NCBI GenBank assembly: GCA_030426085.1
Contig: JAUHYW010000006.1
Span: 153,739 to 217,738, forward strand
Origin: a bacterium
GTDB lineage: Bacteria > Myxococcota_A > Bradymonadia > UBA7976 > UBA1532
Direction of reading: 5' to 3'
DNA: 64,000 nucleotides
The notes beneath the pieces are model-generated. The model did not search any database. It was not told the DNA's origin and saw only the letters and a program-made list of their open reading frames with translations. Made by a program: the position numbers and the translations under genes. Positions 43,180-53,703 of this stretch are shown in pieces (position 1 is the stretch's first letter; the number at the start of each line of letters is the position of its first letter).

Positions 43180-43347
43180 TCACTCGGACAGCGAGGGCGT
43201 GAGGTCGGCCCCCAGTCGCCAGCGCCCCCACAGCCGGCGACGCAGTCGCACCAGAGGTGCGGCGAGCAGCAGGCGAGGAGGAGAACGGCGAATGGCGGTC
43301 GAGATCGCGGCCGCAGCCCGAGTGATTTCCTGACGGAGCCTATTCAT
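43180..43347 (-). CDS. Possible 55-aa basic peptide
   Basis: Frame MNRLRQEITRAAAAISTAIR ... ending PSLSE, with 13 Arg and a short hydrophobic core (RLLLAAPLVRL). It begins about 28 nt after the predicted start of promoter copy A and ends 75 bp before the hydrolase. No good ribosome site is visible (GAGG is 14 nt away), and codon evidence in such GC-rich DNA is weak. It may be only leader RNA. Confidence 0.25.
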   Translation of the reverse strand: MNRLRQEITRAAAAISTAIRRSPPRLLLAAPLVRLRRRLWGRWRLGADLTPSLSE

Positions 43348-43379
43348 GGCAGCGGGTCTGTGCCTCGCCATGACTGCCC

Positions 43380-43410
43380 GGCTATATGGCGCCCCGGCCC
43401 GTTGTGTTTC
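43380..43410 (-). promoter_or_regulatory. ECF-type promoter copy A (hydrolase locus)
   Basis: Minus-strand GAAACAC (43410-43404), 13-bp spacer, GCCATATAGCC (43390-43380). Identical -35 block, identical spacing and nearly identical -10 block to the element before the sigF-like gene. It lies 70 bp from the first palindrome of the 43-bp array. Confidence 0.55.
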
Positions 43411-43479
43411 CGGGTGCTGTGTTTTTCTGCGGTTTTTCTGCCGGCCCGAGGCCATCCCGGCGCCCGGCGCGGCCGCCGA

Positions 43480-44393
43480 CCACCTCCCGGAGATGGTCCC
43501 GGCTCGTCGCCCATCCAGCCAACCACCTCCCGGAGGTGGTCTCACCCGATCTCGCGCCCCGCCAACCACCTCCCGGAGGTGGTCTCAGCCGATCTCGCGA
43601 CCCGCCAACCGCCTCCCGGAGGTGGTCTCAGCCGATCTCGCCGCCAGCCAACCACCTCCGGGAGGTGGTTTCGGCTCTCGTGGATCCGCTCGACCACCTC
43701 CCGGAGGTGGTCCCGTCTCGTCGCGCATCCAGCCGACCACCTCCCGGAGGTGGCCCCGGCTCGTCGCGCATCCAGCCGACCACCTCCCGGAGGTGGTCTC
43801 AGCCGATCTCGCGCCCGCCAACCGCCTCCCGGAGGTGGTCTCACCCGATCTCGCGACCCGCCAACCGCCTCCTGGAGGTGGTCTCAGCCGATCTCGCGAT
43901 CCGCCAACCGCCTCCCGGAGGTGGTCTCACCGGATCTCGCGTCCCGCCAACCGCCCCCCGGAGGTGGTTTCGGCTCTCGTGGATCCGCTCGACCACCTCC
44001 CGGAGGTGGTCCCGGCTCGTCGCGCATCCAGCCAACCACCTCCCGGAGGTGGTCTCAGCCGATCTCGCACCCCGCCAACCGCCTCCCGGAGGTGGTTTCG
44101 GCTCTCGTGGATCCGCTCGACCGCCGCCCGGAGGTGGTCCCGGCTCGTCGCGCATCCAGCCAACCACCTCCCGGAGGTGGTCTCAGCCGATCTCGCGCCC
44201 GCCAACCGCCTCCCGGAGGTGGTCCGGCCGATCTCGCGCCCCGCCAACCGCCTCCCGGAGGTGGTCGGCGCTCTTCGTCGATCCGCCCGACCGCCTCGGG
44301 TCACGGGTCCGCGCTGAGTTCGAATCGCGCCGACCACCCCCGGGAGGTGGGCCCGCGCCGTCGGCGATCGCGTCCACCGCCGCCGGGAGGCGT
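43480..44393. repeat. 43-bp palindromic repeat array (22 units)
   Basis: Palindrome cores start at 43480, 43523, 43566, 43609, 43652, 43694, 43737, 43780, 43822, 43865, 43908, 43951, 43993, 44036, 44079, 44121, 44164, 44206, 44248, 44291, 44334 and 44377: every interval is 42 or 43 bp. The typical core is CCACCTCC-C-GGAGGTGG (often ACC...GGT, 19 nt); variants have G at position 3 of the left arm, and the last three cores except 44334 are decayed. Linkers of 25-26 bp fall into three families: A (TCTCAGCCGATCTCGCG...), B (TTTCGGCTCTCGTGGATCC...) and C (TCCCGGCTCGTCGCGCATCC...), in the order C A A A B C C A A A A B C A B C A A' B'. The array begins beside the hydrolase promoter and ends at the stop codon of glycerate kinase. 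About four helical turns per unit put all cores on one DNA face. Confidence 0.9.
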
Positions 44394-45541
44394 CAGGCGA
44401 TCCGGGCCGCGAGGCTGCGGCCGGCGCGCCAGGCGGCGCGCTCGATGAGGCGCCAGGCGTCGGCGACGCTGTCGTCGAGGCTGCGGGGGCCGTCGGCGAC
44501 GGGCCAGGGCACGACGCGCGGCGGGCACCACGCCTCGGCCTCGGGGGTGACGGCGCCGGCGAAGGCCCACACCGGCAGGCCGCGGGCGGCGGCGCGCTCG
44601 ACGACGCCGCTGATGGTCTTGCCCTGGCCGGTCTGGCCGTCGAAGCGGCCTTCGCCGGTCACGACGAGGTCGCAGTCGTCGAGGTGGGCGTCGAGGCCGA
44701 TCCGGTCGGCGAGGGCGGCGAAGCCGGGGGTGGGCTCGGCGCCGAGGGCGGCCCACAGCCCGGCGGGCAGGCCGCCGGCGGCGCCGGCGCCGGGCAGGTC
44801 GCGGGGGTCGCGGCCGAAGGTGTCGGCGCAGACGGCGGCGAAGCGGTCGAGGCCGGCGTCGAGCGCCCGGATGTCGCCGGCGGTGGCGCCTTTCTGGGGG
44901 CCGTAGATCGCGGCGGCGCCGTCGGGGCCGGTCAGCGGGTTGCGCACGTCGCACAGGACGATCAGCCGGGCGGTGATGGGGGCGTCGGGCGGGGTGATGC
45001 GGGCCAGCTTCGCCAGCGCGGCGCCGCCGGGCTCGATGGGGCGCCCGGCGGCGTCGAGCAGTTCGAAGCCCAGCGCGCGCAGGGCGCCGGCGCCGCCGTC
45101 GCAGGTGGCGCTGCCGCCGCACGCGATCCAGACGGTGTCGTGGCGGGCGGCGGCGGCCTCGATGAGCTGGCCGGTACCGAACGTGGTGGCGGTGGTCGGG
45201 CGCCGGTGGCGGGTGACGCTCAGGCCCGAGGCGCGGGCCATCTCGACGACGGCCGGGCGGGGCGCGCCGTCAGGGCCGGGGTCGGGGCTCCACCAGCCGG
45301 CTCGCAGCGCTTCGAATTGGGGGCCGACGACGCCCCGGCTGCGCTCGACGCCCCGCTCGGCGGCGGCCAGCGCGGCCAGGGTGCCCTCGCCGCCGTCGGC
45401 CAGCGGGCGGCGCACGATCCGGGCGTCGGGCAGGGCCCGGGCGAGGCCGGCGGCGAGCGCGGCGCTGACCGCGACGCTGCTGAGGCAGCCCTTGAAGGCG
45501 TCGGGGGCGATGACGATCCGGGGGCCGGTGGGGCGGGTCAC
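44393..45541 (-). CDS. Glycerate 2-kinase (GarK/GlxK type)
   Basis: 382 residues. Family landmarks: IVIAPDAFKGCLSSVAVSAAL at the start, PLADGGEGTLAAL, ACGGSATCDGGAGALRALG, GPQKGATAGDI and TGEGRFDGQTGQGKTISGV. Phosphorylates D-glycerate to 2-phosphoglycerate in glyoxylate/glycerate metabolism. Start GTG overlaps the stop of the transglycosylase gene (GTGA), so both are in one operon. Its stop codon is the last base block of the palindrome array; the array may have spread up to, but not into, the coding region. Confidence 0.93.
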   Translation of the reverse strand: MTRPTGPRIVIAPDAFKGCLSSVAVSAALAAGLARALPDARIVRRPLADGGEGTLAALAAAERGVERSRGVVGPQFEALRAGWWSPDPGPDGAPRPAVVEMARASGLSVTRHRRPTTATTFGTGQLIEAAAARHDTVWIACGGSATCDGGAGALRALGFELLDAAGRPIEPGGAALAKLARITPPDAPITARLIVLCDVRNPLTGPDGAAAIYGPQKGATAGDIRALDAGLDRFAAVCADTFGRDPRDLPGAGAAGGLPAGLWAALGAEPTPGFAALADRIGLDAHLDDCDLVVTGEGRFDGQTGQGKTISGVVERAAARGLPVWAFAGAVTPEAEAWCPPRVVPWPVADGPRSLDDSVADAWRLIERAAWRAGRSLAARIA

Positions 45542-47850
45542 GGGCGGACCCGGATCCGCCGCTCGTCGGGGTCGCCCAGGCGCTGGCCGGGCGGGATCGG
45601 GGCCCGGCCCGGGGGGGCGGGGGGCGCCATGCCGGGGGGCGCCATGCCGGGCGGGATGCGCAGGTCGCCGGGCGCGGGCAGCGGGGCGTCCTCCGGCTGG
45701 AGCTCGGGCGGCAGGAACAGCTCTTCGGGGCCGATCTGGACCAGGTCTTCTTCGGCCATGTGCTCCCGGACCACCAGCCGCCGCAGCAGCCGGTTGATCG
45801 AGGCCGTCATCTGCCGGGTGAGCTTCTTGTCTTCGAACATCTCGTACTGCCCCCGGGGGTTGGGCAGCAGCCGCACGATCCACGCGATCTCGGGCGCGGT
45901 CAGCGCCAGCGGCGGCTTGTGGAAGTAGTGGGCCGCCGCCTCGCCGATGCCGAAGATGTCGGGGCCGAACTCGACGACGTTGAGGTACAGCGTCATCAGC
46001 TCGTCTTTGGTGAATTCCTGCTCGAGCAGCCAGGTGAGGATGACCTCCTCCAGCTTGCGGGCCAGCGTCTTGCGCCGGTTGAGGAAGAGGTTGCGGGCGA
46101 GCTGCATCGAGATGGTCGAGCCGCCCCGGGCGAAGCGGCCCCGCTCGAGGTTGCGGATGAGCGAGCCCCGCAGGTGGAACAGGCTGACCCCCCCGTGCTT
46201 GTAGAACCCGCCGTCCTCCTGGGTGGTGACGGTCAGCGGCAGCAGCGGCGGGATCTGCTCGAACGGCACCCAGCGCTCGCTGTCGGGGCCGGTCTCGCGC
46301 ACCAGGATCTCGCCCTCGTCCTCGCCTTCTTCGGGCGGCATTTCGAACCGGGTCTCGAAGAGGCTGCGCAGCGCGTCGAAGTCGATCCGGTCGTTGATGG
46401 CGGTGACCTTCAGCCGGCGGGTGTCGAGGTCGACGTCGAGCACGGTCTCGTCCAGCCTGGTGCGGTCGATGGCCAGCTTCGCCTTCATGCCGAACCGCCC
46501 CCGGGCCTCGATGGGCTGGAGGTTGGGCAGCAGGCCCTTGGGGATGGCCCGGGCCAGCTCGGCGCCGTCGACCCGGCCGGTGTCGAGCGCGGCGTCGACG
46601 GTCCACGCGTCGGGGGTGGTGTCGACCGCCGCTTCGAAGTCGAAGCCGACGCCGCCGACCTCGAACCGGCCCTTCGAGATCTCGACCGCCACCGCCCGGG
46701 TCTCGGGGTCGAGCAGCCGGGCGTCGATGCGGCCCTTGACCAGCATGTCGAACGGGCCGACCGGGCCGTCGGCGATGGCCGGGTGCTCGACGGTGAGGCC
46801 GGTCATCTGGCCCCGGCCTTCGAGGTAGCCCTTCTGGCCGGCGACGTCGATCTCGAGCCGGTAGGCCCCGGTGACCGAGCCCCCGATGGACTCGTGGGCC
46901 CGCCCGAAGTGCAGGTCGGCGACCCGGGCCGAGACGGCGATGCGCCGGGGGTGCACGGTGCCCCGCCCGGCGATGTGGCCCCCGCCGGGCAGCACGAGCC
47001 GGGTCTCGAGCGCGCGGTTGCCCCGGTCGTCGGGGCGCAGGTCGAGCCGCAGGTCGGCCGAGAGCCCGCCGAGCACCGCGCCGATGCCGCCGCCGGTGTC
47101 GGTCGCGGCGAGCTGCACCCCTTGCAGCCGCACGGCGGGGGTCGGCTCGCGGAACAGCTCCAACTTGCGCCCGGTGACCCGCAGGCCGCCGGGCAGGTCG
47201 CGGCCGAGCGGCGCCTCGCACTCGACGGTGACGGTCTCGAGGGTGCCGGCGACGGTGCACCGGTCGAGCGCCGGGGTGGGCACCCGGGCCCGGCCTTCGA
47301 CCCGGCCGCCGGAGAGGGTCAGCGCGCCTTCGGTGAGGTGCAGCGCGCCGCCGTGGTCGATGATCCGGGCCCGGCGCACGATGACGTCGGGCAGGCGCCG
47401 GGCGGGGCCGCCGCCGGTCGCGGGGCCGTCGGCGGCGCCGTCGAGGCGGTCGCGCAGGCCGGGGGGCAGGGCGTCGCGGGCGGCGTCGATCAGGCCCCGG
47501 GTGGTGCCGTCGCTGCGCAGGTGCAGGGCGACGCCCTCCAGCTCGACGAGGGTCGGCTGCACCCGGCGGTCGAGCAGGGCGTCGACGTCGAGGCGGGTTT
47601 CGAGGTGGCGCACGGTGAGCAGCGGCGCGGCGAGCGGCCCGATGCGCAGGCGGTGCAGGTGCACCCCGGCCAGGCCGTCGACCTCGACCCGCTCGACGAC
47701 GACCTCGGTGCCCAGGCGCTCGGCGACCCGCGCCAGCCCGGCCCGGGTGGCGCGCTCGACGATGGGGGTGTGCAGGACGAACGCCAGCAGGGCCAGCGCC
47801 AGGGGCAGCGCGAGCAGGGCGACGATCAGAATCGGCAGGTATCGCCGCAT
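45538..47850 (-). CDS. AsmA-like / GT51 peptidoglycan transglycosylase fusion
   Basis: 770 residues. N-terminal TM (about 5-26) followed by about 470 residues of AsmA/DUF3971-like beta-rich sequence (LETRLDVDALLDRRVQPT, VTGAYRLEIDVAGQKG, GMKAKLAIDRTRLDE). The GT51 domain (about 540-680) has the catalytic Glu motif TTQEDGGFYKHGG, then GGSTISMQLARNLFLN, RKLEEVILTWLLEQEF and YLNVVEFGPDIFGIGEAA. No penicillin-binding transpeptidase domain follows; the end is a Pro-rich tail. It should polymerise lipid II glycan strands in the periplasm. The AsmA-like part may tie it to envelope or lipid transport structures. Weak ribosome site. Confidence 0.88.
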   Translation of the reverse strand: MRRYLPILIVALLALPLALALLAFVLHTPIVERATRAGLARVAERLGTEVVVERVEVDGLAGVHLHRLRIGPLAAPLLTVRHLETRLDVDALLDRRVQPTLVELEGVALHLRSDGTTRGLIDAARDALPPGLRDRLDGAADGPATGGGPARRLPDVIVRRARIIDHGGALHLTEGALTLSGGRVEGRARVPTPALDRCTVAGTLETVTVECEAPLGRDLPGGLRVTGRKLELFREPTPAVRLQGVQLAATDTGGGIGAVLGGLSADLRLDLRPDDRGNRALETRLVLPGGGHIAGRGTVHPRRIAVSARVADLHFGRAHESIGGSVTGAYRLEIDVAGQKGYLEGRGQMTGLTVEHPAIADGPVGPFDMLVKGRIDARLLDPETRAVAVEISKGRFEVGGVGFDFEAAVDTTPDAWTVDAALDTGRVDGAELARAIPKGLLPNLQPIEARGRFGMKAKLAIDRTRLDETVLDVDLDTRRLKVTAINDRIDFDALRSLFETRFEMPPEEGEDEGEILVRETGPDSERWVPFEQIPPLLPLTVTTQEDGGFYKHGGVSLFHLRGSLIRNLERGRFARGGSTISMQLARNLFLNRRKTLARKLEEVILTWLLEQEFTKDELMTLYLNVVEFGPDIFGIGEAAAHYFHKPPLALTAPEIAWIVRLLPNPRGQYEMFEDKKLTRQMTASINRLLRRLVVREHMAEEDLVQIGPEELFLPPELQPEDAPLPAPGDLRIPPGMAPPGMAPPAPPGRAPIPPGQRLGDPDERRIRVRP

Positions 47851-47941
47851 CCGGCGCGGACGCCCCCCGGCCTCCTGGTGTGATGGCGATGGCGCCGCCG
47901 GGTGGCCCGGCGGGCGTGCGGCGGGGCGGGCCCGCGCGCGG

Positions 47942-49573
<1,632 letters not shown>

Positions 49574-49639
49574 GGCAGGCTCCTTACACACGGGTCGGGG
49601 TGCGGCCGGTGCCGGCGCGATCGGCCCGGCCGCGGTGCG

Positions 49640-49666
49640 ATATCAGTCAAACGGGCGACAAGTCAA
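49640..49666 (-). promoter_or_regulatory. Promoter candidate for the OmpA gene
   Basis: Minus-strand TTGACT (49666-49661) with GATATC/TGATAT 15-16 bp downstream. The spacing is slightly short for a vegetative promoter, so the -10 is uncertain. Confidence 0.35.
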
Positions 49667-49697
49667 GCACGGCGGCGATTCGCGGGGGTCGGCGACG

Positions 49698-49727
49698 TTG
49701 ACAGCCGTCGACCGCCGGTCGTACGCT
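49698..49727 (+). promoter_or_regulatory. Promoter candidate for the DUF3352-like lipoprotein
   Basis: TTGACA (49698-49703, perfect), 18-bp spacer, TACGCT (49722-49727); the start would be near 49734, giving a leader of about 100 nt. Confidence 0.5.
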
Positions 49728-49836
49728 CCGCGCGGCTCCCGGGGTACGGGCGAGCGACCCGTCGAAGTATCGAAATCCCCGGCCCCGAATCGAACTCCGC
49801 CCCGCCGGCGGCTCCCCCAGTCACGAGGCGATGCCC

Positions 49837-51624
49837 ATGCCCTGGTCCGACTCTCCGCTGCGCTGCGCAGCCCCCCACCGCGCCCTGCTCGCCGGCCTGC
49901 TGCTGGCCGTCGGCCTCTTCGGTTGCAGCAAGAAAGACGACGCCCCGAAGGGTGATCCGGCGGGCGAGGCCGACAAGCCGGTCGCCGCGACCCCGGCCCC
50001 GGCGGCCCTCGAGGCCCCGGCGAGCATCGTCGGCTACGCCGGCAGCGGCGACATCCCGAAGACGATCGCCGCGCTGCACGCCCTGGCGGGCAAGGTCACC
50101 CCCCAGGTGCCGCCGGCGGCGCAGTTCGAGCAGATGATCACCGGCAGCATCCAGGGCGAGTTCCGCTTCAAGGACGCGAAGTTCATCGACCTGAAGAAGC
50201 CGGTGCGCTTCGCCTTCGCCGACCCCAAGACCTACGGCCGCGACCCCTCGGCGCTGCTGGTGGGCATCACCGGCAAAGACGCCCTCGTCGCCGCCCTGCC
50301 CGACCTCGAGCGCAAGGAGGGTGATCAGGGCAACGGCTGGTCGTACCTCAAGTTCCAGGGCAGCAAGGCCCCGGTCTTCGTCAACGTGCTCGGCGACCAC
50401 GCGGTGCTCACCCGCCACCCGGAGGTCTTCCCCAAGCACAAGGACTTCCTCGCGAAGCTCATCGCGGCCCCGATGCCGGCCCACGGCGCGGCGGTGGTCG
50501 AGCTGGACCACCTGCTCGCCATCTACGACAAGGAGTTCGACGAGGGCCTGAAGATGGTCGAGGCCGAGATGAAGAAGTCGGCCCAGATGGCCCCCGGGGC
50601 CGGCGGGCAGGCCGAGATGCTGTCCCAGATGGTGCAGTGGTTCGGCGCGCGCTCGAAGCAGATCGACGCCGTGCGGCTGTCGCTGGCGACCACCGACGAC
50701 GCGATCAAGCTCGACCTGGGCATCGCCCCGAAGGCGGGCACCGAGCTGGCGCAGATCTTCGAGCTGGCCAAGGGCGCCGCCCACCCGCTGCTGGCGAAGA
50801 TCCCGGCGAGCGCGGTGGTCGGCGCGTCGAGCGCCACCGAGGTCGCGTCGATGGTCAAGCTCACCGAGATGATGGGCCGCATGTTCATCGCCCCGACCCT
50901 GGGCGATGAGGCGGCGGGGCCCTACATGAAGGCGATGACCGACATGATCGCCGCGACGACCGGCACCTTCGTGATGGCGGTCATCGACGCCCCGGACGGC
51001 AACGGGCTGACCCCGGTGGGCCTGTACGGGGTGAAGGACGGCGAGGCGGCGCGCAAGGCCCAGAGCACGGTCAACAAGCTCAACACCGAGCCGGCTTTCG
51101 TGGCGATGTACGAGAAGACCGGGGTCGAGGTCGCCGTGCAGGAGAACGCCTACACCGTCGAGGGGGCGCCGGTGACGGTGCAGACGACCACCATGGCCAA
51201 CGCGCCGCCCGAGGCCATGATGATGATGGGCATGATGCAGGATCTGATGACCCAGCACCTCGCCTTCGGCGACGAGTTGGGTGTGCTGGGCTACGGGTCG
51301 TCGGCCAAGGCGGTGCTCGAGATGTTCCTCGGGGGCAAGGCGGAGGGCGGCTTCGCCCAGAAGCCGGGGGTCGAGGTGGCGCTGTCCGAGGCGGCGGCCA
51401 ACCCGTCGTTCTTCGCCTACCTCGAGCCGCTCGCCCTGGCGGCGAAGCTCAAGCTCGGCGGCATGAACCCCCTGGCCCAGATGCTGGCCGGGGTGCCCAC
51501 GGACGGCGGGCTGGCGTTCTCCCTGGGGGCCGAGGGCGGCGAGCTTCAGGGCGTGATGTACGTGCCGATCAAGACCATCCAGCAGGGCATGGCCGCCTTC
51601 GAGAAGAACAAGGGCGCGTTCTGA
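49837..51624 (+). CDS. DUF3352-like lipoprotein
   Basis: About 595 residues. Signal with lipobox LFGCSKKDD; Ala/Pro linker; then a long soluble part with repeated pattern similar to DUF3352 proteins (ALLVGITGKDALVAALPDLE, VLGDHAVLTRHPEVF, LSLATTDDAIKLDLGIAP, late LAKLIAAP...VELDHLLAIYD). Met-rich stretch EAMMMMGMMQDLM near 455. Function unknown; likely an abundant surface protein. Start ATG 49837 lies 8 nt after GAGG; ATG 49831 would leave only 2 nt. Divergent from OmpA. Confidence 0.78.
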   Translation: MPWSDSPLRCAAPHRALLAGLLLAVGLFGCSKKDDAPKGDPAGEADKPVAATPAPAALEAPASIVGYAGSGDIPKTIAALHALAGKVTPQVPPAAQFEQMITGSIQGEFRFKDAKFIDLKKPVRFAFADPKTYGRDPSALLVGITGKDALVAALPDLERKEGDQGNGWSYLKFQGSKAPVFVNVLGDHAVLTRHPEVFPKHKDFLAKLIAAPMPAHGAAVVELDHLLAIYDKEFDEGLKMVEAEMKKSAQMAPGAGGQAEMLSQMVQWFGARSKQIDAVRLSLATTDDAIKLDLGIAPKAGTELAQIFELAKGAAHPLLAKIPASAVVGASSATEVASMVKLTEMMGRMFIAPTLGDEAAGPYMKAMTDMIAATTGTFVMAVIDAPDGNGLTPVGLYGVKDGEAARKAQSTVNKLNTEPAFVAMYEKTGVEVAVQENAYTVEGAPVTVQTTTMANAPPEAMMMMGMMQDLMTQHLAFGDELGVLGYGSSAKAVLEMFLGGKAEGGFAQKPGVEVALSEAAANPSFFAYLEPLALAAKLKLGGMNPLAQMLAGVPTDGGLAFSLGAEGGELQGVMYVPIKTIQQGMAAFEKNKGAF

Positions 51625-51722
51625 TCGCCCCTCCGCGCCACCCCGACTTGCGCCGGTCCTGCGCTCGGGTTTGAATCGGAGCCGGGTGACCCCGACGTCG
51701 CCCGTTCTGGGACGAGCCCCCC

Positions 51723-53693
51723 GTGCACACCCGAGACGACGAGCCCCACGACCCGCCCGCGCTCGCCCGCTACGGCCGGTGGATGGCCGATGCGGTGTAC
51801 CTGCCGCCGAAGGTCGCCGCCGCCGACGAGCGGCGGCGGGCGCGTCTGTTCGTCGTCCTGACCCTGGTCGTCTTCGGGGTCACCGCCCTCATGCTGCTGC
51901 TCATCGGCCCCGCGGCCCTGGGCGATACGCTGCCGGTCTACGTCGGCGGCATGGGGCTGATGCTGCTCAACCTGCTGGCCCGGCGGCTGGGCGCGCCGCT
52001 GGCGCTGTGCAGCAACGTGCTGGTGGGCATCGTCTACGCCGGGCTGGCCACCGTGAGCCTGGCGACCGGCGCGGTGGGGCTGGCGGCGCCCTTCGCCCTG
52101 GCGACGGTGCCGATGCTGGCCATCCTGCTGGGTACGCTGCGCTCGAGCATCGGGTGGACGCTCGCCGTCTTCGCGGTGCCCGCCGCCCTCGCGGTGCTGC
52201 ACGCCCAGGGCGTCGCGTTCCCCATCCAGCCCGACCCCGCGGCCGAGACCCGCCGCTTCCTGGTGTCGCTGGCGGGCGTCGTGACCCTGATGGGCCTGCT
52301 CGCGCTGCTCTTCGACTGGCTCGGCCGGGCCGCCCTGCGCGACCTGAGCCGGACCCACGGCGCCCTGGATCGAGCCCGGTCCGAGGCCCAGGCGGCCAAC
52401 AAGACCAAGACCCGGTTCCTGGCCAACATGAGCCACGAGATCCGGACCCCGATGAACGGGGTCATCAACATGCTCGACGTGTTCGGCGACGGCGAGCTGC
52501 GCCCCGATCAACGGCACTCGGTGGACGTGGCCCACCGCTCGGCTCAGGCGCTGCTGCACCTGCTCAACGACATCGTCGATCTGGCCAAGGTCGAGGCCGG
52601 CGCGCTCGAGCTCGAGCAGCGGCCGTTCAGCCTCGAGCGCACCATCCGCGAGGTGGTGGAGTTCTTCAGCCTCAGCGCGGGCAGCAAGGGGCTGACCCTG
52701 GAGTTCGTGCTCGACCCCGACGCGCCCGACGGGGTGATCGGGGATGGCTTCCGGCTGCGGCAGGTGCTCATCAACCTGGTGGGCAACGCGATCAAGTTCA
52801 CCCGCGAGGGCACCGTCACCGTGACCCTGGGCCCGATCAGCCCCGATGTGCCGCTGCCCGAGGGCGCCGACCGCTGGATCGAGGTGGCGGTGCGCGACAC
52901 CGGCATCGGCGTCGACCCGGCCGACATCGAGCGCATCTTCGATCCGTTCATCCAGGCCGACGCGTCGTCGACCCGCCAGCACGGGGGCACCGGCCTGGGG
53001 TTGGCGATCAGCCGCCAGCTCGTCGAGCGCATGGGCGGCTGGCTGACGGCGCACAGCGTGCCCGGCGAGGGGTCGACGTTCCGGGCGGTGCTGCCGGTGG
53101 CTGTCGCCGAGCATGTGCCCGAGCCGGAGGTCGAGCGCGCCGGGCGCACGGTCTTCGAGGGGGCCCGGGTGCTCATCGTCGAGGACAACCCGGTCAACCG
53201 GCTGGTGGTCGAGAAGCTGCTGCGGGCCGCCGAGATCGAGACCGAGGCCGCGCTCGACGGGCGCGCGGGCTACGAGATGACCATGGGCGGCGACTTCGAT
53301 CTGGTGCTCATGGACTGCCAGATGCCGGTCATGGACGGCTACGACGCCACCCGCGCGCTGCGGGCGACGGGCTACAACCGCCCGATCGTGGCCCTGACCG
53401 CCAACGCGATGGAGGGCGACCGGGAGAAGTGCCTGGCGGCGGGTATGGACGACTTCTTGTCCAAGCCCCTGCGCCGCTCGGCCCTGCTCGCCGCGCTGCA
53501 CCGCTGGCTGCCGCCGACCCCGATCGTGCAGCGGGCCCCCAGCGACCCCCACGGGCCGCCGTCGGGGGTGTTCCGCCGGCCGGGCTTCCTCGCCGCCTAC
53601 ACCTCGAGCGGGCCGATGGCGGTGCCCCCCGAGGAGTCGCTGGACGGCTGGCTGCCCGGGGACCCCGACACCGACCCCCGGGGGCGGGGCTGA
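51723..53693 (+). CDS. Hybrid sensor histidine kinase
   Basis: 656 residues, GTG start. Residues about 42-210 contain five or six TM helices (no periplasmic domain). HisKA H-box ANMSHEIRTPMNG, then HATPase_c with LVGNAIKF (N box), DTGIGVD (G1), GGTGLGLAIS (G2). A C-terminal receiver has EDNPVNR, phospho-acceptor in LMDCQMPVMDG and the Lys in LSKPLRR. A Pro/Gly-rich tail of about 40 residues follows. Senses a membrane-linked cue and passes phosphate internally. No response regulator gene is adjacent. Confidence 0.93.
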   Translation: MHTRDDEPHDPPALARYGRWMADAVYLPPKVAAADERRRARLFVVLTLVVFGVTALMLLLIGPAALGDTLPVYVGGMGLMLLNLLARRLGAPLALCSNVLVGIVYAGLATVSLATGAVGLAAPFALATVPMLAILLGTLRSSIGWTLAVFAVPAALAVLHAQGVAFPIQPDPAAETRRFLVSLAGVVTLMGLLALLFDWLGRAALRDLSRTHGALDRARSEAQAANKTKTRFLANMSHEIRTPMNGVINMLDVFGDGELRPDQRHSVDVAHRSAQALLHLLNDIVDLAKVEAGALELEQRPFSLERTIREVVEFFSLSAGSKGLTLEFVLDPDAPDGVIGDGFRLRQVLINLVGNAIKFTREGTVTVTLGPISPDVPLPEGADRWIEVAVRDTGIGVDPADIERIFDPFIQADASSTRQHGGTGLGLAISRQLVERMGGWLTAHSVPGEGSTFRAVLPVAVAEHVPEPEVERAGRTVFEGARVLIVEDNPVNRLVVEKLLRAAEIETEAALDGRAGYEMTMGGDFDLVLMDCQMPVMDGYDATRALRATGYNRPIVALTANAMEGDREKCLAAGMDDFLSKPLRRSALLAALHRWLPPTPIVQRAPSDPHGPPSGVFRRPGFLAAYTSSGPMAVPPEESLDGWLPGDPDTDPRGRG

Positions 53694-53703
53694 GCCGACC
53701 GGC

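Larger units (their letters stand above)
43105..43479. other. Leader region of the hydrolase up to the palindrome array
   Basis: 375 bp between the hydrolase start and the first palindrome. It contains a doubtful 55-aa frame (43180-43347), the ECF-like promoter copy A (43380-43410) and T-rich stretches at 43430-43441. If the small frame is not translated, the hydrolase mRNA has a leader of about 270 nt. Confidence 0.5.

Noticed and set aside
43480..44393. CRISPR array
   Set aside because: Spacers recur as three near-identical families, repeats diverge and are full palindromes, no cas genes are present, and the unit is a tandem 43-bp repeat.
43153..44906. Long repetitive proteins through the palindrome array
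   Set aside because: All three plus frames are open because the 43-bp unit is not a multiple of three and lacks stops; one-base length changes between units show no frame selection and no ribosome site is present.
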